Source of the DNA: Deinococcus sp. LM3 | Lineage (GTDB): Bacteria; Deinococcota; Deinococci; Deinococcales; Deinococcaceae | Length of the DNA stretch: 64,000 bases | Reading direction: 5' to 3' | Assembly (NCBI RefSeq): GCF_002017875.1 | Contig: NZ_MUFV01000001.1 | Location: 1,762,501-1,826,500, forward strand | Shown here: positions 47,916 to 57,616 of the stretch, piece by piece | Numbering within the stretch: position 1 is the stretch's first letter | Layout of the letters: each line of letters begins with the position of its first letter | Notes under the pieces: generated by a model | Told to the model about the DNA's origin: nothing | The model's input: only the letters and a program-made list of their open reading frames with translations | Database searches by the model: none | Translations under genes and position numbers: made by a program

Positions 47916-48854
47916 TCAGCCCAACTGTGCGTACGCCACGGCCACCTGCGCGGCCACCATGGCGTTGTGGCGTACCAGGGCGATGTTCGCCGCGAGGCTG
48001 CGGCCGCCGGTGATTTCCACCATGCGGCCCAGCAGGTACGGGGTGGTGTCCTTGCCGGTCAGGCCCAGGGCGTCCATGTCGCGCAGCGCCTGCTCGATCT
48101 GCGGGTTGATCTCCCCGGCGGGAATCTCGGCCTCGGCGGGGATGGGGTTGGCGAGCATCACGCCGCCCGACACGCCCAGATCCCACTTCGCCTTCAGCAC
48201 CCGCGCGGCCTCCTCGGGCGTGGCGACCGTCAGGGGCGCCCTGAAGCCGCTCTGGCGGGAGTAGAACGCCGGGAACTCCTCGCTGCCCAGCGTCAGGGCC
48301 GGAATGCCGTGCGTTTCCAGGACCTCCAGCGTCAGGCCGATATCCAGGATGCTCTTCACGCCCGCGCTGACCACGCACACGTCCGTCTGCGCCAGCTCCA
48401 GCAGGTCCGCGCTGACGTCCATGCTGCGCTCGGCGCCCCGGTGCACGCCGCCGGTGCCGCCCGTGGCGAACACGCGGATGCCTGCCAGTGCCGCCACGCG
48501 CATGGTGCTCGCCACGGTCGTCGCGCCGTGCTTCCCGAGTGCCACCGTCACCGGCAGGTCGCGGGTGCTGATCTTCTCCACGCCCTTGTCGGTCGCCAGC
48601 AGGTGCAGTTCCTCGGGCGTGAGGCCCACCTTCAGGCGCCCGCCCAGCACCGCGATGGTCGCGGGCACCGCGCCGTGTGCGCGCACCACGTCCTCCACGC
48701 CGCGCGCCATCTCCACGTTCTGCGGGAACGGCATGCCGTGACTGATGATCGTGCTCTCCAGCGCCACCACCGCGCGGCCCTCGGCCAGGGCGGCGGCGAC
48801 TTCGGGGTGAATGTCCAGGTAGGCGGCAACGGTCGGGTTGATGTCGTGAGTCAT
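47916..48854 (-). CDS. psuG: Pseudouridine-5'-phosphate glycosidase
   Basis: Cleaves (or forms) pseudouridine 5'-phosphate to uracil and ribose-5-phosphate. The 312-residue protein has VALESTIISHGMPFPQNVEMA, KISTRDLPVT, GATTVASTM, FATGGTGGVHRGAE and VVSAGVKSILDIG. Start ATG at 48854 with GAGG about 7 nt upstream. Follows psuK on the same strand; the pair recycles pseudouridine from RNA turnover. Confidence 0.93.
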   Translation of the reverse strand: MTHDINPTVAAYLDIHPEVAAALAEGRAVVALESTIISHGMPFPQNVEMARGVEDVVRAHGAVPATIAVLGGRLKVGLTPEELHLLATDKGVEKISTRDLPVTVALGKHGATTVASTMRVAALAGIRVFATGGTGGVHRGAERSMDVSADLLELAQTDVCVVSAGVKSILDIGLTLEVLETHGIPALTLGSEEFPAFYSRQSGFRAPLTVATPEEAARVLKAKWDLGVSGGVMLANPIPAEAEIPAGEINPQIEQALRDMDALGLTGKDTTPYLLGRMVEITGGRSLAANIALVRHNAMVAAQVAVAYAQLG

Positions 48855-48925
48855 GAGAAACCTCGGGAAGGGCAGTCAGCCCGGAATGAAGAGCGGAAAC
48901 GGAAAGAAACGGCTGGGCAGTGCGG

Positions 48926-50056
48926 CTAGCTCGGCGTGGCGACCCCCATCAGGCGGGCCTGAATCGCGGTGGGCGTCAGCAGCGGCGACACCGCGTGGTC
49001 ACTTTCCACCGTGATCGCCGCCGCCGCGTGACCATGCCGCGCCGCGTCCGCCGGAGACAGCCCCGACGCGAGCGCCGCCAGGAACGCCGCGAGCATCGCG
49101 TCCCCCGCGCCCGTCACGTCCCGCACCACCGCCGGCAGGGCCGCCAGTTCGGTCACGCCGTCCGGGCCACTCAGCAGGCTGCCCGCCGCGCCCCGCCGCA
49201 CCCACACCAACCGCACACCCTGCGCGTGCAGTTCAGCGGCCGCCGCCCGCAACGCCCCCGGCTCGTCCGGCACGTCCCGGCCCAGCAGCGCGCCCAGTTC
49301 CGGCACGTTCGGCGTCACCACCTGCGGCACCAGCCCCGCCGCCAACGCCGGGCGCAACCGCGCCGCCTTCGGCACGCTCACCGGCTCGAACACCACCGCC
49401 GCGCCCGCCTCCGCCGCCAGGGACAGCAGATGCGCCAGCGACCCCTCCGGCAGGTTCCCGTCCGCCACCACCCACGCCGCACCCCGCAGCACCCCCCGCC
49501 GCTCCTGCAACGCCGCCGGAGTCAGCGCCTCCACCGCCGCCATCGCCGCCACCGCCACCAGCAACTCCCCACTCGCATCCAGCACCGCCGTGTACGTCCC
49601 CGTCGACACGTCCGGCGCGCGCAGCACCGGCCGCACATCCACGCCCGCCGCCTCCGTCTCCCGCAGGAGCCAGTCGCCCAGCCCGTCCCGGCCCACCACA
49701 CTCACCAGCGACACGGGCACGCCCAGCCGCGCCAGATTCTCCGCGACATTCCGCGCCACACCCCCCGGCGCCTGCGCCGACACGCCCGGATTACTCGTCC
49801 CGGGCACCGCTGTCTGGATGGTGCGTGCCTTCACGTCCACGTTCGCGCCGCCCACCACCACCACGCGGCCCGGCCCGTCCTGCTCGGGCAGCAGGTAGCC
49901 GCGCCCCAGCAGCGCGCCCTTCTTCACCAGATTACGCACATGCACATTCACGGACGCCCGCGTGGAACCCAGGCGGCGGGCCAGTTCCTCCGGCGTCGCC
50001 AGGGGTGTCTCGCGGATCAGGGCAAGGAGGGCGGATTCGGTGTCGGTCAGGGGCAT
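48926..50056 (-). CDS. psuK: Pseudouridine kinase-like PfkB carbohydrate kinase with N-terminal winged helix
   Basis: Phosphorylates pseudouridine to feed PsuG. The 376-residue protein starts with a winged-helix domain of about 60 residues (SALLALIRETPLATPEELAR, GSTRASVNVHVRNLVKKG), followed by a PfkB kinase (VVVGGANVDVKART, GGVARNVAENLARLG, TPNVPELGALLG, and the catalytic DVTGAGDAMLAAFLAAL). The fused HTH suggests the enzyme may also regulate genes. TATCAT (50071-50066) lies 9 nt before ATG. Substrate assignment rests on linkage to psuG. Confidence 0.85.
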   Translation of the reverse strand: MPLTDTESALLALIRETPLATPEELARRLGSTRASVNVHVRNLVKKGALLGRGYLLPEQDGPGRVVVVGGANVDVKARTIQTAVPGTSNPGVSAQAPGGVARNVAENLARLGVPVSLVSVVGRDGLGDWLLRETEAAGVDVRPVLRAPDVSTGTYTAVLDASGELLVAVAAMAAVEALTPAALQERRGVLRGAAWVVADGNLPEGSLAHLLSLAAEAGAAVVFEPVSVPKAARLRPALAAGLVPQVVTPNVPELGALLGRDVPDEPGALRAAAAELHAQGVRLVWVRRGAAGSLLSGPDGVTELAALPAVVRDVTGAGDAMLAAFLAALASGLSPADAARHGHAAAAITVESDHAVSPLLTPTAIQARLMGVATPS

Positions 50057-50130
50057 CTGCTTTCTATGATAAAGGCGCTTTCTGTGATTAATCAAGGTGG
50101 GTGGGTCTGGGGTGTGGGTGGGCTTTTTCG

Positions 50131-50614
50131 GTGCGGCCCCACCCCCCAGCCCCCTACCCCAGGGGGGCAGGGGGAGCTTGCGTTGGCACTGGGCAGGTAT
50201 TTCGCCGAGGTGGTCGGCGGGCATGATGCGGGAACGGCCACGTATGGGGCTGCATGCCTCCGGCTTCGCGGCGTTCGCCCCGCGCGCTGCGCGCACGACG
50301 GGCCGCGTTGCCACGACGCCGGGCGGGCCAGCCCACTTGGTGCGTGCTGGAAGGTTCTACTTTGTGGGCTGTTGCCAAAGCCGGGTTTTCAAAGTAGATC
50401 AGCGGCGCGAAGCGTTCCACCCATCACCTGACCGCAGACTGCCACCGGCCGTCGTGCGCGCAGCGCGCGGGCCTTTGAGGGGGGCGAAGGATGGCGTCGA
50501 AGCCGGACACGTCAGCGCCCACTGCAACTTCGCCGCATAGGTAGAACCTCTTGCCAAGTGCAACGCTGCTCCCCCTGCCCCTCTGGGGTAGGGGGCTGGG
50601 GGGTGGGGCCGCAC
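50131..50614. repeat. Large foldback element: three concentric inverted repeats
   Basis: Outer arms of 47 bp (50131-50177 and 50568-50614) match at 46 positions; middle arms of 23 bp (50279-50301 and 50449-50471) match perfectly; inner arms TCTACTTTG (50356-50364) and CAAAGTAGA (50390-50398) match perfectly. All are centred near 50375, and sequence between the arms is partly complementary too. No convincing ORF lies in the 578-bp gap between the citrate-lyase-like gene and psuK. I see no clear target duplication. Confidence 0.85.
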
Positions 50615-50634
50615 ACTGAAACCCCGCCGCCCAC

Positions 50635-51471
50635 CTACCCCTCCGTCACCCCCCACAGCGCCAGAACCTCCTGCGCCTCGTCCACGTGCATCTGCTCGAC
50701 GAGTGCGCCCCGGTGCGTGGCGACGCTTTTGCCTTCGCGGCGGGCCTGTTCCCACGCGCCGATCAGCTCCCGCGCCTCTTCGGCTTCCTGGGCGGTGACG
50801 CCGAAGGTGGTGTTGGCGCCTTCGATCTGGTCGGGGTGGATGACGGTCTTGCCGGTGAAGCCGAGGGTGCGGCCCTGCTGGCATTCGCGCTGGAAGCCTT
50901 GGGGGTCGCGGATGTCGTTGTAGACGGCGTCGAGGGGGGTTTTACCGTGGGCGCGGGCGGCGAGGACGACGCTGCTGAGGGCGTGCAGGAGCGGCGTGCG
51001 GTCAGGGTGGGGGCGGGTGCGCAGGGCGCGGGCGAGGTCGTTCGTGCCGACGAGGAGGGCGGTCACGCCGGGCAGGGCGGCGATGTGGGGGGCGTTCAGG
51101 ACGCCCTGGGGCGTTTCGATCATGGCCCAGAGGGGCAGGCTGAGGCTGAGGTCGCGTGCGGTGCGGGCGTCTTCGACTTTGGGCAGGACGATGCCGCTTG
51201 CGCCTGCGGTGAGGGTGAGTTCGCGGTCGTCGTGTTCCCAGGGGGTGTTCAGGCCGTTGACGCGGATCAGGACCGGGACGGGCCAGGGGGTGCGCAGGGC
51301 GTCCCGGACGTGTTCGCGGGCCTGGGCTTTGTGTTCGGGGGCGACGGCGTCTTCGAGGTCGAGGATGACCGCGTCGGGGCGCAGGGTGCGGGCTTTCTCG
51401 ATGGCGCGCGGTTTGTCGCCCGGCACGTACAGTACGGAGCGCAGGGGCAGCCCGGAGCGCAGCGGGTTCAT
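50635..51471 (-). CDS. HpcH/HpaI aldolase family, CitE-like CoA-ester lyase
   Basis: A 278-residue TIM-barrel enzyme like the citrate lyase beta subunit and citramalyl/malyl-CoA lyases. Features: RSVLYVPGDKPRAIEKA, VILDLEDAV (metal Asp/Glu), VLIRVNGLNT, VLPKVEDA, MIETPQGVLNA and GFTGKTVIHPDQI. No other citrate lyase subunits are nearby, so it more likely acts alone on a CoA thioester. Its ATG overlaps the upstream small ORF by four bases (ATGA). Confidence 0.88.
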   Translation of the reverse strand: MNPLRSGLPLRSVLYVPGDKPRAIEKARTLRPDAVILDLEDAVAPEHKAQAREHVRDALRTPWPVPVLIRVNGLNTPWEHDDRELTLTAGASGIVLPKVEDARTARDLSLSLPLWAMIETPQGVLNAPHIAALPGVTALLVGTNDLARALRTRPHPDRTPLLHALSSVVLAARAHGKTPLDAVYNDIRDPQGFQRECQQGRTLGFTGKTVIHPDQIEGANTTFGVTAQEAEEARELIGAWEQARREGKSVATHRGALVEQMHVDEAQEVLALWGVTEG

Positions 51472-51572
51472 GCGGGCCGCCTGGGGGTGCGGGTGCGGGC
51501 GGCGCTGGTGGCGAGCAGCAGCGGGAGCAGCGCCGCGAGGAAGCGCAGCGCGCGGGGCAGGGTGTGGGTCAT
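51468..51572 (-). CDS. Small hydrophobic ORF (34 aa), hypothetical
   Basis: MTHTLPRALRFLAALLPLLL followed by a basic tail (ARTRTPRRPA): a single membrane helix. It begins 4 nt after the VOC gene stop and overlaps the lyase start, so it fits an operon, but no ribosome site is seen and it may merely be an open stretch. Confidence 0.35.
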   Translation of the reverse strand: MTHTLPRALRFLAALLPLLLATSAARTRTPRRPA

Positions 51573-51576
51573 GCGT

Positions 51577-51978
51577 TCACGGTAATACGCCGGGCGCATC
51601 GAGGCCCCAGATGCGGGGCGGGGCGAGTTCCAGCACGTTTCCGGCCGGGTCGTGGAAGTACAGGCTCTCACCCCGGTCGCCCCAGGCGTAGCGGGTGACG
51701 GTCAGGCCGGCGGCGCGCAGCCGGGTTTCCCAGGCGTCCGTCTGGGTGGGGTCGAGGGTCAGGCAGGCGTGCGCGCCGGGCGCTCCGGCGTGCGGGGGTA
51801 CGTCGCCCGGCTGGGCGCTGGCGCGCGGGTCGAAGATCAGGAGCATGCTGCCGTCCAGCCGGTAGAACAGGTGTCGGCCCGGCACGCGGCTGTGCAGGGT
51901 CAGGCCGAGCACCTGGGTGTAGAACTGCTCGGCCCGGTCGAGGTCGTCCACGTACAGGCAGGTTTCCAGGATCCGCAT
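51577..51978 (-). CDS. VOC-family (glyoxalase/bleomycin-resistance fold) protein
   Basis: A 133-residue protein with two beta-alpha-beta-beta-beta units: LETCLYVDDLDRAEQFYTQVLG at the N-terminus and SLYFHDPAGNVLELAPP at the C-terminus, which carries the last metal ligand (Glu). Substrate unknown. It begins 9 nt after the RIO kinase stop and has its own leaderless -10 box overlapping that stop. Confidence 0.87.
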   Translation of the reverse strand: MRILETCLYVDDLDRAEQFYTQVLGLTLHSRVPGRHLFYRLDGSMLLIFDPRASAQPGDVPPHAGAPGAHACLTLDPTQTDAWETRLRAAGLTVTRYAWGDRGESLYFHDPAGNVLELAPPRIWGLDAPGVLP

Positions 51979-51987
51979 GGCCGCAGC

Positions 51988-52896
<909 letters not shown>

Positions 52897-52911
52897 GGGC
52901 GCCCCGTCCGG

Positions 52912-53031
52912 TCAGTGCAGGGAGGCCAGCCCGAAGGCAGAGGTGGCCGGTGTTGGTGCGTCAAAATCACTCCAGGTTGCAGGAACGAAGACTCCGTGTG
53001 CGGCGGTCTGGACATCAGTGATGTTGGTCAT
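52912..53031 (-). CDS. 39-aa ORF upstream of the RIO kinase
   Basis: MTNITDVQTAAHGVFVPATW then SDFDAPTPATSAFGLASLH. The start at 53031 has AAAGGAGGTG ending 6 nt upstream, one of the best Shine-Dalgarno sites in the window, and a good promoter further up. The product is short, acidic to neutral, with no membrane helix. It may be a genuine small protein or a leader peptide coupled to the kinase (15-nt gap). I recognise no family. Confidence 0.65.
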   Translation of the reverse strand: MTNITDVQTAAHGVFVPATWSDFDAPTPATSAFGLASLH

Positions 53032-53062
53032 AACAGGCACCTCCTTTCGGTGATTGACACTC

Positions 53063-53092
53063 AGCGTAGCAGCCAAAAGCGGCGCGTGTCAC
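53063..53092 (-). promoter_or_regulatory. Promoter of the 39-aa ORF / RIO kinase unit
   Basis: On the minus strand GTGACA (53092-53087) and TACGCT (53068-53063) with an 18-nt spacer, leaving a leader of about 25 nt before the ATG at 53031. Confidence 0.5.
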
Positions 53093-53162
53093 GAACTCCG
53101 GTCGCGGTAGGCCATCACGCCTAGCACACCCGGCCGATGCGGCGGCCCAGCTCGAACACGAC

Positions 53163-53203
53163 AAAAAAGAGAGGCGGGGCGCCCGGTGACTGCGCCCCGC
53201 CTC
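53163..53203 (-). terminator. Terminator of the substrate-binding protein gene
   Basis: On the minus strand a 12-bp stem (GAGGCGGGGCGC/GCGCCCCGCCTC, 53203-53192 with 53182-53171) is followed by CTTTTTTG. Perfect arms and a T run. Confidence 0.92.
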
Positions 53204-53218
53204 CCGCTGCCCGCGCCC

Positions 53219-54163
53219 TTACTTCAGCGTCTTGCTGATGAATGCGTTCGTGTAGTAATCGGTGGCTTTCGCCCCGGCCGGCAGTTTGCCCTGCTTCACG
53301 AGGGCCGCGACCGCTTTCGTCCACGCGGCCGAGTCCATGGCGCCGATGCCGTTGGCGCGGCTGTACGCGCCGGTCATCAGGGGCGTGCTGGCCTTCAGGA
53401 CGTCCAGGTTGCCGCTCGCGCCGAACACCGGCTGCGCGAGCTTGAATGCGCGGGCGGGGTCCGCGACCGTGAATTTCAGGCCGCGCTGACTGGCCCGCAC
53501 GACCTTCTTCGCCAGGTCGCCGCTCAGGCTCTTGCCGGTGCCGATCAGGCCCACGCCGACCATCGGGTACGCGCCGCTGATGTCCAGGGTGTACACGCGC
53601 TTGCCGCTCGTGCGGGCCAGTTGCAGCACGTCGTTGTTCGAGTAGCCCACGGCGGCGTCCACCCGTCCGGCGCGCACGGCGTCCACCTGCGTGAACCCGA
53701 TCGAGTTCAGGCGCACGTCCCGGCCCTCGCTCAGGTCCGCGCTGTCCAGCAGCGCCTGAATGGCGTGGTACGAACTGCCGAACGGCCCCGGAATGCCCAC
53801 CGACTTGCCCTTCAGGCTGGCCGCGCCGTTCAGGGGCGAGAGGCTGAACACCGTGACCGGGTTCTTCTGGTACATGGTCATCACGTACCGCACGTCCGCG
53901 CCCTGGTTGCGGGCGAAGATGGCGTCCTCGGGGTCACCCACCACGAAATCCAGTTTGCCCTGCAGCAGCAGCGGCAGCAGCTGCGACACGTACCCGTGCT
54001 GGTAGTTGACCTTCAGGCCCTCCGCCCCGAAGTACCCGAGCTTGTCGGCCACGTAGAACGGCGTGAACTGCACGTCCGGGTTGTACCCCAGGCCGATGTT
54101 CACGGTGCGCTGCGCGGACGCGGAGGTCGCCAGCAGGCCCAGCAGAAGGAAGGCGCGTTTCAT
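53219..54163 (-). CDS. ABC transporter substrate-binding protein (NMT1/SsuA-like)
   Basis: Periplasmic binding protein of the NMT1/THI5 and nitrate/sulfonate/taurine type, 314 residues. Signal peptide MKRAFLLLGLLATSASA (cleavage near residue 17) without a lipobox Cys. Core: VNIGLGYNPDVQFTPFYVAD, GYFGAEGLKVNY, VVGDPEDAIFARNQG, KGKSVGIPGPFGSSYHA. The substrate may be a thiamine precursor or a small organic anion. No permease or ATPase gene is adjacent. Confidence 0.88.
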   Translation of the reverse strand: MKRAFLLLGLLATSASAQRTVNIGLGYNPDVQFTPFYVADKLGYFGAEGLKVNYQHGYVSQLLPLLLQGKLDFVVGDPEDAIFARNQGADVRYVMTMYQKNPVTVFSLSPLNGAASLKGKSVGIPGPFGSSYHAIQALLDSADLSEGRDVRLNSIGFTQVDAVRAGRVDAAVGYSNNDVLQLARTSGKRVYTLDISGAYPMVGVGLIGTGKSLSGDLAKKVVRASQRGLKFTVADPARAFKLAQPVFGASGNLDVLKASTPLMTGAYSRANGIGAMDSAAWTKAVAALVKQGKLPAGAKATDYYTNAFISKTLK

Positions 54164-54170
54164 GAGAACG

Positions 54171-54176
54171 AGTATA
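54171..54176 (-). promoter_or_regulatory. -10 box of leaderless promoter (TATACT)
   Basis: On the minus strand TATACT ends 7 nt before the ATG at 54163. Confidence 0.6.
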
Positions 54177-54260
54177 GGCGGCCCGCATGACGCGTCTGTG
54201 ACTCCTGCCGCCCGCCGCGCCGGGGCATCTGCGCCCGCCCTGCCGTGGCATGCTGCGCGT

Positions 54261-54464
54261 ATGGACCTGGAATCCTGGACGCCCGTGGACAACGCCCGCC
54301 GCCTTGCCACCCTGATCGCGGTGGGCGCGGCCATGTTCAGCCTGATGGCCCTGTGGCTGGGCGCGGCGTGGCACCCGCTGCTGGCCCTGCTGGCCGCCGC
54401 GCTGACCGGCGTGCTCGTGTGGGCCGCGTCTTTCCGGCTGCTGCGGTCCCTGCTGCGCCGCTGA
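54261..54464 (+). CDS. Small two-helix membrane protein, hypothetical
   Basis: A 67-residue protein (MDLESWTPVDNARRLATLIA start) with two membrane helices at about 16-35 and 39-58 and a basic end (RLLRSLLRR). CATGCT ends 6 nt before the ATG, a near-consensus leaderless -10. No family recognised. Confidence 0.6.
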   Translation: MDLESWTPVDNARRLATLIAVGAAMFSLMALWLGAAWHPLLALLAAALTGVLVWAASFRLLRSLLRR

Positions 54465-54525
54465 ACAGACCGCCCGCCCCCCGAACGGTGAACGCCCGCG
54501 GAAGGGACCTGGCCCACGCGGGTGC

Positions 54526-54619
54526 TACACTCGGGGGCACGCCCGCACACGGTGACCCCCACCGGTGTCCGGAGCAGCGCCCGTAAGGCGGGCCAGATGC
54601 AGGAAAAAGGAGCAATCAG
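54526..54619 (+). promoter_or_regulatory. Promoter and leader of the RGG-repeat gene
   Basis: TACACT (54526-54531) is a plausible -10, followed by a leader of about 80 nt with small GC hairpins and a strong AAGGAG (54607-54612), 7 nt before ATG. Confidence 0.45.
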
Positions 54620-55473
<854 letters not shown>

Positions 55474-55490
55474 CACCCACTGACAGAAGG

Positions 55491-55518
55491 GGGCCGGACC
55501 ACAGCGTCCGGCCCTTTT
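55491..55518 (+). terminator. Terminator of the RGG-repeat gene
   Basis: GGGCCGGAC (55491-55499) pairs with GTCCGGCCC (55506-55514), loop of 6, followed by TTTT. Confidence 0.88.
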
Positions 55519-55647
55519 CCTGTACCCCACCCCATGCAGGCGGTCACGGTGCGGTCACTGCCCGCCCAGCACACTCCGTTCACCTTCAGCGCGCGGGCGG
55601 GCCCCATTCCCTCCGCCCGGCCGCCCTGGGGGGATGGAGGGAAGACC

Positions 55648-57558
55648 ATGACCATGAATGCCCGGATGCCCGCCCTGATCCTGCTGACCCTGACCCTGGC
55701 CGCCTGCGGAGGAGGTGGAACAGGAACGCCCACGCCTGTCGGAACGCCCGTGACGAACCTCGCGGACAGCGGCGCGGGGAGCCTGCGGGACACCCTCGCC
55801 GCCGCCAAGAGTGGCGATACCCTGCGCCTGACCAGCACCGGCACCCTGACCCTCGCCAGCCCACTGACCATCGACAGGGACGTGACGATCATCGCGACCG
55901 GCGTGACCATCGACGCCGCCGGGAAAGGCCGCGCGCTGGACGTCGCCAAGGGTGCCACCGTCACCATGCAGGGCGGGACGCTGAAAGGGGGCACCGGAGG
56001 GGTGCTGCCTGCGAGTCTTCGCCGTGCAGCACTGAGTGAACCGACCGGCCGCCCCAGTCTGGACGGTGTAGCCCGCCTCCAGTCGGCCAACCTGAACACC
56101 CAGGCCGTCACCGTGACGTACGGCGGTGTCCTGAGCAACGCCGGAACCCTGACCCTGGACGGCGTGATCGTCACTGGCGGCAAGGCGAACATAGGCGGTG
56201 GCATCTACAACATGGAAGGCGCGACTCTGACGTTGAAGGGCAGCACGAACGTCACCGGCAACGAGGCCACCCTGGCCGCACCTGCCGACGCCACACTCGA
56301 GCAGGGGTATGGCGGCGGCATCTTCAATAAGGGTGTTGTCAACCTCATTGACGGGAGTATCAGCGGCAACATAGCCGCGTACAACGGAGCTGGCCTCAGT
56401 GGTGGTGTGGGCAGTCGAACCACGGTCAGCGGCGGCAGGATTGATGCCAACGAGACGACCTATCCCGTCACGGTCAGTGCCAATGACACTTCGGGAAGTG
56501 CCGGGGGCGGCATCTACACCCTCGGTGACCTGACAGTCTCAGGAGGCAGTGTCAGTGGGAACAAAACCGCCTACTTCGGCGGGGGCATCACGGTGCAGGA
56601 CTCCTGCATCGACGCTGAATGCACCGCCAGGAACCGTCCCGTCCTGAACATTTCAGGCGGAGTCATCGAGAACAACGAGCAGACCGACAGCAGTGGCAGA
56701 GGGGGCGGTGGCGGTATCTGGACTTCAGGCAGAACCGCGATCACTGGCGGGATGGTGAAAGGCAACACGGCGGATTACGGCGGTGGCGTGAATACCTGGT
56801 TCGATACCGACATCACGGGGGGGCAGATATCGAGTAACAGGGTGCGGTTCGCTGGGGGCGGCGTCCTGTTCGTGAACAAGGACCGAGTCTTCCATATCGG
56901 GGGTTCTGCCCGGATTGATGGCAATACGGCGGTCACGAATGGCGGTGGCATTCAGGTGGGCCGAGCCTCGCAGGTGACGATGGACGGCGGCAGCATCAGC
57001 GGAAACGTGGTGACGGGCGATACGGATGGGGGGGGAGGCGTCCGCGTGACCACAGGAAGCACGTTCAACCTCGCGGGTGGGGAGATCAGGAACAACACCG
57101 CCGTGAAGACCGGCGGCGGGATCACCGTGAACGGCACCGTCAACATGACCGGTGGCAGCATCACGGGCAACACCGTGACCAACCGGATTGATGCCAGGGA
57201 TGGCAGTGGTGGGGGCGTGCGGTTGTACGCGGGGGCCAGCATGACGGCCAGTGGCGGGACGATCAGCAACAACGTGGCGTGGTATGGCAGTGGGGTGAAG
57301 CTGGACGGTCCGTACCAGCAGTCGGGGCGGTCGACGTTCGTGCTGTCTGGCGCGACGGTCAGTGGGAACCGGGCGGATGACAACAACGTGGCGGGTGGCT
57401 TCTGGAATGACGGGTCGTTGAGCATCACGGCGGGCAGCGTGACGGGCAACACGGCGCGTGTGGGGGCGGGGGTGTACAACACGCGGATCGGGCTGTACTC
57501 GCAGACGGGCGGGAGTGTGTCGGGGAACAACCCGGACAACGTGTACAACGTGCCCTGA
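55648..57558 (+). CDS. Right-handed beta-helix lipoprotein
   Basis: A 636-residue surface protein. Lipoprotein signal peptide with lipobox LAAC (MPALILLTLTLAAC, Cys at about residue 21), then NLADSGAGSLRDTLAAAKSGDTLRL, typical of polymorphic-outer-membrane or pectate-lyase-like beta-helices, and many GGGIY/GGGI-T-SGGS-x-SGN rungs at about 22-25-residue spacing to the C-terminus. Probably an exposed adhesin-like or carbohydrate-binding protein. ATG at 55648 has GGAGGG upstream; the open frame from 55534 is leader. Confidence 0.85.
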   Translation: MTMNARMPALILLTLTLAACGGGGTGTPTPVGTPVTNLADSGAGSLRDTLAAAKSGDTLRLTSTGTLTLASPLTIDRDVTIIATGVTIDAAGKGRALDVAKGATVTMQGGTLKGGTGGVLPASLRRAALSEPTGRPSLDGVARLQSANLNTQAVTVTYGGVLSNAGTLTLDGVIVTGGKANIGGGIYNMEGATLTLKGSTNVTGNEATLAAPADATLEQGYGGGIFNKGVVNLIDGSISGNIAAYNGAGLSGGVGSRTTVSGGRIDANETTYPVTVSANDTSGSAGGGIYTLGDLTVSGGSVSGNKTAYFGGGITVQDSCIDAECTARNRPVLNISGGVIENNEQTDSSGRGGGGGIWTSGRTAITGGMVKGNTADYGGGVNTWFDTDITGGQISSNRVRFAGGGVLFVNKDRVFHIGGSARIDGNTAVTNGGGIQVGRASQVTMDGGSISGNVVTGDTDGGGGVRVTTGSTFNLAGGEIRNNTAVKTGGGITVNGTVNMTGGSITGNTVTNRIDARDGSGGGVRLYAGASMTASGGTISNNVAWYGSGVKLDGPYQQSGRSTFVLSGATVSGNRADDNNVAGGFWNDGSLSITAGSVTGNTARVGAGVYNTRIGLYSQTGGSVSGNNPDNVYNVP

Positions 57559-57570
57559 GTGCCATGACAC

Positions 57571-57601
57571 GGGGCGGAGGTTCGCCGTGAACCTCCGCCC
57601 C
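57571..57601. terminator. 13-bp perfect hairpin between convergent genes
   Basis: GGGGCGGAGGTTC (57571-57583) pairs perfectly with GAACCTCCGCCCC (57589-57601), loop of 5. No T run, so it may be a bidirectional weak terminator. Confidence 0.65.
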
Positions 57602-57616
57602 GCTCTGCTGCCTGGG

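Noticed and set aside
50072..50540. Several plus- and minus-strand ORFs of 88-147 codons in the psuK upstream gap
   Set aside because: They lie in the palindromic element, have no homology and mirror each other because of the inverted repeats.
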